Source: Pedobacter panaciterrae | Lineage (GTDB): Bacteria > Bacteroidota > Bacteroidia > Sphingobacteriales > Sphingobacteriaceae | DNA length: 64,000 nt | Direction: 5' to 3' | NCBI RefSeq assembly: GCF_001636695.1 | Contig: NZ_LGEL01000020.1 | Coordinates: forward strand, 1-64,000 | In this document: piece by piece, positions 16,059 to 24,524 of the stretch | Numbering within the stretch: the first letter of the stretch is position 1 | Layout: every line of letters starts with the position of its first letter | The notes under the pieces: generated by a model | Seen by the model: only the letters and a program-made list of their open reading frames with translations | What the model was told of the DNA's origin: nothing | Database searches by the model: none | Made by a program: the position numbers and the translations under genes

Positions 16059-18224
16059 ATGAGCATCAAAGTAAAACAACACGATATAACTGACTGTGGA
16101 GCGGCTTGTCTCGCATCTATAGCATCTCACTATAAATTGGATTTGCCTGTTGCGCGCATCAGACAACTTGCAGGTACTGATAAGAAAGGAACCAATGTAC
16201 TTGGCATGGTAGAGGCCGCTGAGAAATTGGGTTTTGAGGCTAAAGGAGTTAAAGGTCCGTTTGAAAGTCTCTTTAAAATCCCTAAGCCTGCCGTTGCGCA
16301 TCTAATAGTTGATAATATATTGCAACACTATGTGGTAATCTACAAGGTTACAAATAAGTATATAGAAGTAATGGACCCTATTGATGGTCAGATGCACCGC
16401 AAGAGCCACGAGTTATTTAAAAAAGAATGGACAGGCGCTTTAGTATTGCTTCTACCTGCTGAAGAATTCCAGTCCGGAAATGAAAAAGTATCGGTACAGG
16501 GCCGTTTCTGGAACCTGATAAGGCCACATAAAAGCATCCTGATTCAGGCACTGTTTGGTGCTATTGTTTATACTATCCTTGGCTTATCCACCTCTGTTTT
16601 TGTTCAAAAACTTGTAGATTTTGTTCTTGTAGACGGCAACAGAAATTTACTTAACCTGATGAGTATTGGAATGATCATCATTCTCGCATTACAACTATTT
16701 ATAGGTACAGCTAAAACCATCTTTACGCTCAAAACAGGGCAAATGATAGATGCTCAGCTGATATTAGGATATTATAAACACCTGTTAAAACTGCCTCAGC
16801 AATTTTTCGACACCATGCGTGTTGGCGAAATCATTTCAAGAATTAATGATGCAGTAAAGATCAGAGCGTTTTTAAATGATGTGAGCATAAATTTTTTAGT
16901 GAATATCTTTATTGTGTTTTTCTCATTTATAATGATGTTTACTTACTATTGGAAGCTGGCCTTAATCATGCTGACAGTGATCCCCTTATATCTGCTGATA
17001 TACTACATAACCAATAAACTCAACAAAAAAGCACAAAGAAAGCTAATGGAGGATTCAGCTGAACTCGAATCGCAGTTAGTTGAAAGCTTAAATGCAATAG
17101 GAACAATAAAGCGTTTTGGCTTAGAAGGCCATGCCAATGAAAAAACAGAAACACGCTTTATAAAGCTCTTACAAACAGGATTTAAATCGAACATCAACTC
17201 TGTTTTTTCAGGAACTTCCTCTGAATTAGTTTCCCGATTATTAACCATTATCTTGTTATGGGTAGGTGCTGGTTATGTATTGGAAAGTAAAATTACTCCC
17301 GGCGAACTTTTATCGTTTTACACGCTTATAGGCTATTTCACAGGCCCGGTATCTTCTTTGATCGGTATGAACAGAACCGTCCAGGATGCTGTTATTGCGG
17401 CAGACAGATTATTTGAGATAATGGATCTGGAAAGGGAAAACGATGAAAATCAAATTGATCTTACTCCTGATAGAATAGGTGATATTCATTTTGAAAATGT
17501 TTCTTTCCGTTATGGGACAAGAGTTACCGTATTTGAAAACCTTAACCTGACTATACCAAAGGGGAAATTTACAGCGATCGTTGGAGAAAGTGGTTCAGGT
17601 AAATCAACTCTAATGTCTATACTCCAAAACATATATCCTATACAAAAAGGAAATGTTAGTATTGGCAAATACGACCTGAAGTATATTCGTAATTCCTCTC
17701 TTCGTAATGTCGTATCTGTTGTACCACAAAAGATTGACCTCTTCGCCGGTAATGTAATCGACAATATCGCCGTTGGTGATTATGAACCAGACATGCAAAG
17801 GATTATAGATATAGCTACCCAGCTTGGGATTATCGATTTTATAGAAACCTTGCCATCAGGGTTTCAAACATACCTGGGCGAAAATGGCACTACCCTATCA
17901 GGTGGACAAAGGCAACGCATAGCGATAGCAAGAGCAATATATAGTAATCCTGAAATCCTTATTCTTGATGAGGCTACTTCTTCACTCGACTCTGCTTCTG
18001 AACAGCACGTACAAAGAATGATTGATCTATTAAAAGTTCAAAACAAAACTGTAATTGTTATTGCCCATCGCCTGAGCACACTTAATAATGCTGATAAAAT
18101 CATCGTATTAGACAAAGGACTTGTTGTTGAGGAAGGAACACACAATGAACTGCTTTTCAATAAAAAATCTGCCTACGCGAACCTATGGAAATTGCAGGCT
18201 CCGCAATTAACAACACACGGATAG
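16059..18224 (+). CDS. Peptidase-containing ABC transporter (C39 peptidase; bacteriocin exporter)
   Basis: 721-residue exporter with three modules. Residues 1-130 are a C39 cysteine peptidase that cuts double-glycine leaders: DCGAACL with catalytic Cys13, His90 (LQHYVV) and Asp106 (MDP). Residues about 155-440 carry six membrane helices. The C-terminal ABC ATPase has Walker A GESGSGKST, signature LSGGQRQR, Walker B LILDEATSSLD and H-loop AHRLS. All catalytic residues are present. I start at 16059 (MSIKVKQHDITDCGAAC, the family N-terminus), which has an AGAAGG sequence just upstream; the in-frame ATG at 16032 lies inside the adaptor gene. Its expected substrate is the peptide at 14609. Confidence 0.93.
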   Translation: MSIKVKQHDITDCGAACLASIASHYKLDLPVARIRQLAGTDKKGTNVLGMVEAAEKLGFEAKGVKGPFESLFKIPKPAVAHLIVDNILQHYVVIYKVTNKYIEVMDPIDGQMHRKSHELFKKEWTGALVLLLPAEEFQSGNEKVSVQGRFWNLIRPHKSILIQALFGAIVYTILGLSTSVFVQKLVDFVLVDGNRNLLNLMSIGMIIILALQLFIGTAKTIFTLKTGQMIDAQLILGYYKHLLKLPQQFFDTMRVGEIISRINDAVKIRAFLNDVSINFLVNIFIVFFSFIMMFTYYWKLALIMLTVIPLYLLIYYITNKLNKKAQRKLMEDSAELESQLVESLNAIGTIKRFGLEGHANEKTETRFIKLLQTGFKSNINSVFSGTSSELVSRLLTIILLWVGAGYVLESKITPGELLSFYTLIGYFTGPVSSLIGMNRTVQDAVIAADRLFEIMDLERENDENQIDLTPDRIGDIHFENVSFRYGTRVTVFENLNLTIPKGKFTAIVGESGSGKSTLMSILQNIYPIQKGNVSIGKYDLKYIRNSSLRNVVSVVPQKIDLFAGNVIDNIAVGDYEPDMQRIIDIATQLGIIDFIETLPSGFQTYLGENGTTLSGGQRQRIAIARAIYSNPEILILDEATSSLDSASEQHVQRMIDLLKVQNKTVIVIAHRLSTLNNADKIIVLDKGLVVEEGTHNELLFNKKSAYANLWKLQAPQLTTHG

Positions 18225-18283
18225 CTCTTTATTTTTCCGTTCAAATGTTATACCTTGCGGGGTCTAAAACACTTCTATAATTT

Positions 18284-19516
18284 ATGGCAACATCCCGAAA
18301 GGCTGCATTAAGTTTCATTTTTATTACACTATTACTTGATGTTATTGGCATTGGCCTTATCATTCCGGTATTTCCTCAGTTAATTGAACAACTAATTGGA
18401 GGCAATATCAGTCAGGCATCTCAATGGAGTGGCTGGCTTACCTTTGTTTACGCCATTATGCAATTTGTTTGCGCTCCTATTATAGGAAATCTTAGTGACA
18501 AATATGGTCGGCGACCGGTTCTTCTCTTATCCTTGTTCGGATTCGGAATAGATTATATTTTCCTTGCACTAGCCCCTACCATTTGGTGGCTATTTGTAGG
18601 CCGTATCATAGCGGGTATTTTTGGTGCAAGCATGACCACTGCCACTGCATATATTGCCGACATTAGCACCAACGAAAACCGTGCACAGAACTTTGGAATG
18701 ATTGGAGCTGCATTCGGAGTAGGTTTTATTATTGGTCCCGCATTAGGAGGTCTGCTCGGAGAAATCGGACCGCGTGTTCCTTTCATAGCCGCAGCAATAT
18801 TAACACTGGTTAATGTGGTTTACGGATATTTTGTATTGCCAGAATCGTTAGACAAAGAGCACAGGCGGGCCTTTGAATGGAAAAGGGCAAACCCTCTTGG
18901 GTCTTTAATGCAGCTTAAAAAATACAAAGGTCTTGGTGGTTTAATCATAGCGCTTGTTTTCTTGTATATAGCCAGCCATTCAGTACAAAGTACCTGGACA
19001 TTTATAAATATTGAGAAATTTAACTGGAGCACCTCTATGATAGGAATATCTTTAACCGTAGTAGGTGTGCTTGTAGCCGCAGTTCAGGGAGGATTAATCC
19101 GCTTTATTAATCCCAGACTAGGTAATGAAAAAAGTATTTACGTAGGCTTTATATTGTATGCCGTTGGCCTGTTCCTTTTCGCCTTCGCTTCAGAAAGCTG
19201 GATGATGTTTGCTTTCCTTGTACCTTATTGTCTTGGTGGAATTGCAGGGCCGGCTTTACAGGCAATTATGTCTGGCAATGTACCTCAAAATGAACAAGGT
19301 GAATTGCAGGGTGCCTTAACAAGTTTAATGAGTGTAACTGCAATTATAGGCCCTCTATTCATGACAAATTTATTTGCATGGTTTACAAGGCCCGGCGCTA
19401 CAATTAAATTTGCGGGAGCTCCGTTTCTTGCCGGAGCTGTATTAATGTTAATAAGTGTGTTAATCGCTTTTAGAACAATGAAAGGGCATTCATTTATGAA
19501 CCGAAAGAATGCCTAG
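18284..19516 (+). CDS. MFS efflux pump, TCR/Tet family
   Basis: 410-residue major facilitator with 12 predicted helices and motif [15 protein letters not shown] between helices 2 and 3, plus motif C in helix 5 ([16 protein letters not shown]). The family exports tetracyclines and other small drugs by proton exchange; chromosomal copies are common in this group and do not by themselves mean tetracycline resistance. It begins 59 bp after the bacteriocin exporter on the same strand, but no evidence ties it to the peptide. It converges with obg, sharing the last 4 bp. Confidence 0.85.
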   Translation: MATSRKAALSFIFITLLLDVIGIGLIIPVFPQLIEQLIGGNISQASQWSGWLTFVYAIMQFVCAPIIGNLSDKYGRRPVLLLSLFGFGIDYIFLALAPTIWWLFVGRIIAGIFGASMTTATAYIADISTNENRAQNFGMIGAAFGVGFIIGPALGGLLGEIGPRVPFIAAAILTLVNVVYGYFVLPESLDKEHRRAFEWKRANPLGSLMQLKKYKGLGGLIIALVFLYIASHSVQSTWTFINIEKFNWSTSMIGISLTVVGVLVAAVQGGLIRFINPRLGNEKSIYVGFILYAVGLFLFAFASESWMMFAFLVPYCLGGIAGPALQAIMSGNVPQNEQGELQGALTSLMSVTAIIGPLFMTNLFAWFTRPGATIKFAGAPFLAGAVLMLISVLIAFRTMKGHSFMNRKNA

Positions 19517-20511
19517 CTGTTAATAGCGGCCCAAAGCATATCTTTTAATTCAACTAATCCCTTTTGTGCCACAGACGAAATAAATATTGAAGGAATATTT
19601 TTAGGAAGTTCTTTCTTCATTTCTGCTACCAATTCCTCATCTAACATATCTGATTTGGTTATGGCCAGTAAATGTGGCTTTTGCATAAGCTCGGGGTTGT
19701 AATCTTTAAGCTCCGCTTTAAGTATTTCATATTCTTCCACTATGGTCCTTTGTGTATCAGCAGGCACCATAAATAGCAATACAGAATTACGTTCTATATG
19801 TCTAAGAAACCTGTAACCTAATCCTTTACCCTTTGATGCACCCTCTATAATTCCAGGAATATCTGCCATCACAAAAGATTTGCTATCTCTGTAAGAAACA
19901 ATGCCCAGATTAGGAACAATCGTTGTAAACGGATAATCTGCAATCTCAGGTTTAGCTGCCGAAAGTACAGATAATAAAGTTGATTTACCAGCATTAGGGA
20001 ATCCAACAAGACCAACATCTGCCAGAACCTTAAGTTCAAGTACCATCCATTCTTCCTTGCCCGACTCTCCTGGCTGTGCGAAACGTGGAGTTTGCAGAGT
20101 TGGAGTTTTAAAATGCCAGTTACCTAGTCCTCCTCTTCCTCCAGGAGTAAGCACCTTAGTCTCACCATCCTGAGTAATTTCAAAAAGAACATTTCCGGTT
20201 TCAGCATCCTTAGCAATAGTACCTAAAGGAACATCCAGGATTTCATCTTTACCTTGTTTTCCTGTTGATGTACCACTAGAACCCGGTGCACCATCCTGAG
20301 CTATAATATGCTTACGATATTTTAAGTGCAGCAATGTCCAGAACTGAGCATTTCCTCTTAATATGATATGCCCACCACGACCGCCATCACCACCATCAGG
20401 TCCACCGGTAGAAGTTCGTATATCCCGGTGCAAATGTGCAGAGCCCGACCCTCCTTTTCCAGAGCGACAGCATATTTTAACATAATCTACAAAATTGGAA
20501 CCTTGTGACAT
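19513..20511 (-). CDS. obg: Obg family GTPase
   Basis: Conserved ribosome-assembly and stress GTPase, 332 residues. The N-terminal glycine-rich Obg domain (about 5-160) contains [12 protein letters not shown] and PGGRGGLG. The G domain has P-loop GFPNAGKST at 170-178, switch [22 protein letters not shown] (G3) and TKSD (G4). The variable C-terminal OCT extension of some Obg proteins is absent, as is usual in Bacteroidota. It lies downstream of adk on the same strand, separated by a strong terminator. Confidence 0.96.
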   Translation of the reverse strand: MSQGSNFVDYVKICCRSGKGGSGSAHLHRDIRTSTGGPDGGDGGRGGHIILRGNAQFWTLLHLKYRKHIIAQDGAPGSSGTSTGKQGKDEILDVPLGTIAKDAETGNVLFEITQDGETKVLTPGGRGGLGNWHFKTPTLQTPRFAQPGESGKEEWMVLELKVLADVGLVGFPNAGKSTLLSVLSAAKPEIADYPFTTIVPNLGIVSYRDSKSFVMADIPGIIEGASKGKGLGYRFLRHIERNSVLLFMVPADTQRTIVEEYEILKAELKDYNPELMQKPHLLAITKSDMLDEELVAEMKKELPKNIPSIFISSVAQKGLVELKDMLWAAINS

Positions 20512-20520
20512 AACCTTCTA

Positions 20521-20555
20521 TTTTAAAAAAAATAAACCTGAAAAAACTTTTCAGG
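20521..20555 (-). terminator. Intrinsic terminator after adk
   Basis: On the minus strand, an 8-bp stem (arms 20548-20555 and 20537-20544, 3-base loop) is followed by a T-rich run (20536-20521, with eight Ts in a row). It lies between adk and obg, so obg likely has its own promoter or depends on read-through. Confidence 0.75.
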
Positions 20556-20614
20556 ATATATGAAAATAGCGGGAAGAACTGAAAATTCGCCCCGCTACTT
20601 GTATTATTATTGAA

Positions 20615-21184
20615 TTAGTATTTATCTATTACAGCGCTTAAATCAGCAAAAATGTCATCGATCTTTCCGATACCATTCACTTTACTTAGCTTATTTTGTC
20701 CTTCATAATAAGGCAAAACATGAATAGTTTTGCTGAAGTACTCCTCTATACGTTTTTGCAATTTATCTGCTTGATCATCAACACGACCCGTCTCAATTTG
20801 TCTTTGCGCAATACGCTTAGTTAGCTCTTCCTGATCCACATCAAGTGCAATTACACCGGCAATTGAACCTCCTTTACTCTCAAGAAATTCATCTAAAGCC
20901 TCAGCCTGAGGCACCGTACGTGGGAAACCATCAAATATAAATCCTTTAGCATTTGGATTTTTATCAACTTCTTCTTCCAGCATAGCAATCGTAATTTCAT
21001 CAGGAACTAATTGCCCTTCTGCAATCAGGGCGCTTACTCGCTGTCCCAAAGGAGATTGATTTTTAATATGGGCCCTGAAAAGGTCGCCTGTTGAAATGTG
21101 AATTAACTGATACTTCTCAATTAATTTTTCTGATTGGGTGCCTTTGCCTGCACCCGGTGGGCCAAAGAGAACAAAATTAAGCAT
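20615..21184 (-). CDS. adk: Adenylate kinase (short form)
   Basis: Catalyses ATP + AMP to 2 ADP. The 189-residue protein has P-loop GPPGAGKGT at residues 8-16, HISTGDLFRAHI, the AMP-binding region GFIFDGFPRTVPQAEALD, and RQIETGRVDDQADKLQKRIEEY. The length shows the short form without the zinc-type LID insertion. Start at 21184 gives the expected LNFVLFGPPGAGKGT N-terminus. A hairpin at 21205-21235 lies directly upstream. Confidence 0.97.
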   Translation of the reverse strand: MLNFVLFGPPGAGKGTQSEKLIEKYQLIHISTGDLFRAHIKNQSPLGQRVSALIAEGQLVPDEITIAMLEEEVDKNPNAKGFIFDGFPRTVPQAEALDEFLESKGGSIAGVIALDVDQEELTKRIAQRQIETGRVDDQADKLQKRIEEYFSKTIHVLPYYEGQNKLSKVNGIGKIDDIFADLSAVIDKY

Positions 21185-21204
21185 TCGGGTTGTCTTTAAA
21201 GTTA

Positions 21205-21235
21205 AAAAGCCTTCTGCGCAAGCAGTAAGGCTTTT
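21205..21235 (-). terminator. Hairpin upstream of adk
   Basis: Stem of 9 bp plus 4 bp with a one-base bulge (arms 21205-21217 and 21222-21235, 4-base loop). On the minus strand it is followed by TT, consistent with a terminator for transcripts from the GH5 operon or a structured adk leader. The rest of 21236-21493 is AT-rich and shows nothing else. Confidence 0.4.
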
Positions 21236-21493
21236 GATTGTTATTTATACATTCACAGTTAAAAATCTCTGAGAAATTTATTGAAGACTTAATAAAATTA
21301 ACTTCTACAAATAGAGATTTAACCATTCAAAATAATTTACTTATACCTATTAAATCAGTTGTGATAACTCTCCAGTTCTCAATTCATTAATCTCAACAAA
21401 TACCGAGAAAAGAAGGTTACTTTTTAGCCTGCAAATATATAATTATTAATTTACTATCTTGATTTTTTTACAAATAACCCCTCTTAAACGTCA

Positions 21494-21664
21494 ATGCAGA
21501 GCACCAACCCTTTCCTTAAGGACTATCAGAAAGGTAATCTCCTAACTGAAACCAGAAAAATTAATACTATTTTTCGTGTTCTTTTAAATAACTACTATTC
21601 TTCGATTTTAAAGCAAAGTCCTGTAATAACTCAATCTCTTGTGGATCATATGGTGTAAAATCCC
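21494..21664 (+). CDS. Short unassigned ORF, possible gene remnant
   Basis: A 56-codon open frame starting MQSTNPFLKDYQKGNL and ending QSLVDHMV. It overlaps the 3' end of the GH5-like gene on the other strand by about 100 bp. The first 35 residues have natural-looking composition, but the end looks like antisense of the hydrolase. It may be the stub of a decayed gene, or chance. No function recognised. Confidence 0.15.
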
Positions 21665-22667
21665 CCCTGAAGAGATCATGCTGCCATACAGCAGGAATAG
21701 GATCTGCAGGGCGATGTCCCCAGGGCAAATCTGTTTGGGTTTTACCATTTACAAGTCCCCACAACATACAGCCTACCTTTTCACTATAAAAAACAGCCAG
21801 GTTATCTTTAATTACAGATCCATTGGGCCTATTCATCCACTCTGTATTAATTAAAGGTCTTCCTTGTGCTTTAAGCTCAGTGATTTGCTTAATCAGGTCA
21901 TTTTTGTTGCCATAATTATGGAAAGAAATAATATCTGAATTTGCGATCGCAATAGCATTCAATTGTTTATCGCCATTCCACACATCAATAGTTATTGGTT
22001 GAGAAGGATTAATTTCACGTGCCCATTCAGCCACTTTTTTAAGCAAAGGAAAACTAGCGGAGCCTAACCCTCCGTTTGTGGGCTCATTATATAAATCCCA
22101 TATAAAAATGCGTTTATCATCTCTAAAGCGACTCATTACAGCTTTAACATACTTCTCAATTCGCGGATGGGTAGTAGAATCAACAACCATACTGTGACCA
22201 GGGCTTGGCGACCATGCCCATGCATACCAGCCTTTAAGCGGTTCAGGTTGCTTTCCTACTTTAGGATCGTGCTCAATTCCAAATACACAATCATCAAATA
22301 ATGCAGGCATGAATTTGATATTATGCTTATCACAAATTGCCAGAAACTTATCCAGCGTATTTAAAAAATATTCCGGATCATCTTCATAAACTGCATACTG
22401 AAGCACAGCCCTCAAACAATTCAATCCTGTTTTCTCGGCCAATGCAAGTTCCTTATCGATAGCTTCAGCATCAAAACTAGTTTTATCCCACATGGCAGTA
22501 TAGTTAATAGCGTAGGCAGGGATATAATTAAATCCACAATAAAATGGCTGTTTATTGTACCAGTCCCATATTTTTTTCTTAGACCAGCGTTGGTCGGTTT
22601 GCGCCTTGGCTGGGCAAACGAATAGTAGTAGCAATAAGAAATTTATTGCATAGAATATCTTTTTCAT
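21567..22667 (-). CDS. Secreted glycoside hydrolase, GH5-like (cellulase/mannanase fold)
   Basis: 366-residue exported TIM-barrel hydrolase with a signal peptide at 1-23. The clan GH-A acid/base lies in DLYNEP (E195) and the probable nucleophile in LINTEW (E276), separated by about 80 residues; FHNY at about 249-252 is the usual histidine strand. It should cleave a beta-linked glycan or glycoside by a retaining mechanism in the periplasm or outside; the substrate is not readable. It lies 23 bp after the PhyH gene, and a divergent AraC regulator at 23661 probably controls both. Confidence 0.82.
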   Translation of the reverse strand: MKKIFYAINFLLLLLFVCPAKAQTDQRWSKKKIWDWYNKQPFYCGFNYIPAYAINYTAMWDKTSFDAEAIDKELALAEKTGLNCLRAVLQYAVYEDDPEYFLNTLDKFLAICDKHNIKFMPALFDDCVFGIEHDPKVGKQPEPLKGWYAWAWSPSPGHSMVVDSTTHPRIEKYVKAVMSRFRDDKRIFIWDLYNEPTNGGLGSASFPLLKKVAEWAREINPSQPITIDVWNGDKQLNAIAIANSDIISFHNYGNKNDLIKQITELKAQGRPLINTEWMNRPNGSVIKDNLAVFYSEKVGCMLWGLVNGKTQTDLPWGHRPADPIPAVWQHDLFRGDFTPYDPQEIELLQDFALKSKNSSYLKEHEK

Positions 22668-22690
22668 TACAAAGTTTAAAATTGATGGCT

Positions 22691-23506
22691 TTAAAGTACT
22701 AGTGGGTTGATTTCTGATTTCACTAAATCGCCAATAGGCGCATTCATTAACCAGCGTTCGCGGTCATTTACCTGCCAGCTATTTTTAGGTTGTGCCACCC
22801 TTGCACCATCGGCAACATAGATAATAGTCATTACCTCTCGCATAACAGCCGATTGATTGCCGGGTGCACTATGAATGGTATTACCATAATGCCAGGTTGC
22901 GTCTCCGGCCTTCATAGTCGATGAACGCATTATAGGAAAATCGTTATCCCTTACATATTTTTCATATTCGGCTTCCGATTCATCAGAGATCTCGTAATTA
23001 AATACCACCCCTTTTTTGTGAGAATCAGAGGCAAATGTTAGCATGCCCATTTCTACATTAATATCAACAAGGGGCATCCACATAGTGATTGTATTGTGTG
23101 TATCCAAAGGCCAGTAGTACTGATCCTGATGCCATGGAGTAGGCCCGCCTCCTGGTTCTTTAAACAAAGCCTGATCATGATAAATGCGTACATTCTCAAC
23201 CCCAAGTAAGTCTGCCGCAATCTTCCCCATACGCTTAGCTAATGTAAATTTCTTTGCCTGTTCATCTACTTCCCACAAATTCATAATCTGTAAAAAGGCT
23301 TTACCATATGTGTCTCTTTCCTCTAAATCTCTCTTTTCTGTATTGTACTTATCAGCTGCTTCTTTTATTACATCTCTGTAAATAAACACTTCCTCAGCAT
23401 TAAGAACATTTGGAATTAAAACATGGCCGTTCTGACGAAACTCTGCAGCTTGTGCGTAAGTTATATCATGATACCGGTCTAATTCAGGTAATTTAATTGT
23501 CGACAT
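22691..23506 (-). CDS. Phytanoyl-CoA dioxygenase (PhyH) family oxygenase
   Basis: Fe(II)/2-oxoglutarate-dependent oxygenase of 271 residues. The iron-binding facial triad is H126-x-D128 (PWHQDQYYW) with distal H212 (NTIHSAPG), and R223 (VMREVMT) is placed to bind 2-oxoglutarate. Bacterial members hydroxylate varied small molecules. It is the first gene of an operon with the GH5-like hydrolase and is divergent from an AraC regulator. A role in sugar or glycoside breakdown is inference from context. Confidence 0.85.
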   Translation of the reverse strand: MSTIKLPELDRYHDITYAQAAEFRQNGHVLIPNVLNAEEVFIYRDVIKEAADKYNTEKRDLEERDTYGKAFLQIMNLWEVDEQAKKFTLAKRMGKIAADLLGVENVRIYHDQALFKEPGGGPTPWHQDQYYWPLDTHNTITMWMPLVDINVEMGMLTFASDSHKKGVVFNYEISDESEAEYEKYVRDNDFPIMRSSTMKAGDATWHYGNTIHSAPGNQSAVMREVMTIIYVADGARVAQPKNSWQVNDRERWLMNAPIGDLVKSEINPLVL

Positions 23507-23660
23507 GATTCTATTTGGTTTAGGTTAACATTTGGTGTTTCAGTTACTAAATAACTGTTTATACTCAGTTTGCAAAAGGAGTAAATTGGCCTTTTAATGG
23601 CTTTTTTTATCCATTTACAAGAATTAACCAATAACTTTATGAAAATATGAAACAATTACG

Positions 23661-24524
23661 ATGGCAAGAGCTGCATTTGAAGCATTAAATCCATATACCG
23701 ACAATTCCTTTCTGCTGCGTGAATTTACTGAGTTTACTGCACCATATCATTTCCATCCGGAACATGAGCTAACGCTTATAGTAAAAGGAAAAGGTAACCG
23801 CTATGTCGGCAATCATATGGATGCATACACCGATGGCGATTTAGTTCTTCTAGGTTCCAACCTACCCCATTGCTGGAAAATTGAAAACGAACAGGAAAAA
23901 GAAAGCGATGTTGCCTCTGTAGTTCTTCAATTTAATGGCGATTTTCTGGGCAATGATTTTCTATCCAGACCGGAGCTTTCTCAAATACTCGACCTACTTG
24001 AAAGAAGCAAACATGGAATACAATTTCTAAAAGATACAGCAGAAGAAATAACCAAAAGACTGATTCTTCTGGCTAAACAACCAAATGCTTTTAAACGACT
24101 GATAGAGTTTTTAGAGATTTTATATACCCTTGCAATCTCCAAAGAATATATCCTTTTAGATAAACAAGGTACAAAAGCACACCAATCAGGAAAAACAGAA
24201 CGGATTAATACCGTTCTGGCGTATATTATTGACAATTACAAGAATGAGATTTCGCTTGATCAGGCAGCCGCATTAATAAACATGACCCCAAATGCATTTT
24301 GCAAGTACTATAAAAAGACCACGAAGAAAACTTTTATAGAAACTGTAACTGACTACCGGATAAACTACGCCATTCAACAATTAGTAAATTCAGATAAATC
24401 TATTTCTGACATCTGTTTTGAGAATGGCTTTGGTGATCTGTCACATTTCTATAAATTGTTCAAAAGAAAAATGAAGCTTAGCCCTTTAAAATATCGTCAG
24501 GAGTTCAGAAAAGACCTTGCTTAA
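23661..24524 (+). CDS. AraC-family transcriptional regulator (cupin sensor)
   Basis: 287-residue paralogue of the regulator at 13446, with the same design: N-terminal cupin (FHPEHELTLIVKGKGNRYVG; GDLVLLGSNLPHCW) and C-terminal AraC DNA-binding domain (ISLDQAAALINMTPNAFCKY; ...YKLFKRKMKLSPLKYR). The 154-bp gap to the divergent PhyH/GH5 operon is the obvious operator region. It converges with the GxGYxYP gene, sharing 4 bp at the stops. Confidence 0.9.
   Translation: MARAAFEALNPYTDNSFLLREFTEFTAPYHFHPEHELTLIVKGKGNRYVGNHMDAYTDGDLVLLGSNLPHCWKIENEQEKESDVASVVLQFNGDFLGNDFLSRPELSQILDLLERSKHGIQFLKDTAEEITKRLILLAKQPNAFKRLIEFLEILYTLAISKEYILLDKQGTKAHQSGKTERINTVLAYIIDNYKNEISLDQAAALINMTPNAFCKYYKKTTKKTFIETVTDYRINYAIQQLVNSDKSISDICFENGFGDLSHFYKLFKRKMKLSPLKYRQEFRKDLA

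Noticed and set aside
18284-19516. Calling the MFS pump a tetracycline resistance gene
   Set aside because: Family membership alone does not show this; chromosomal TCR/Tet-like pumps are common and there are no signs of mobility.
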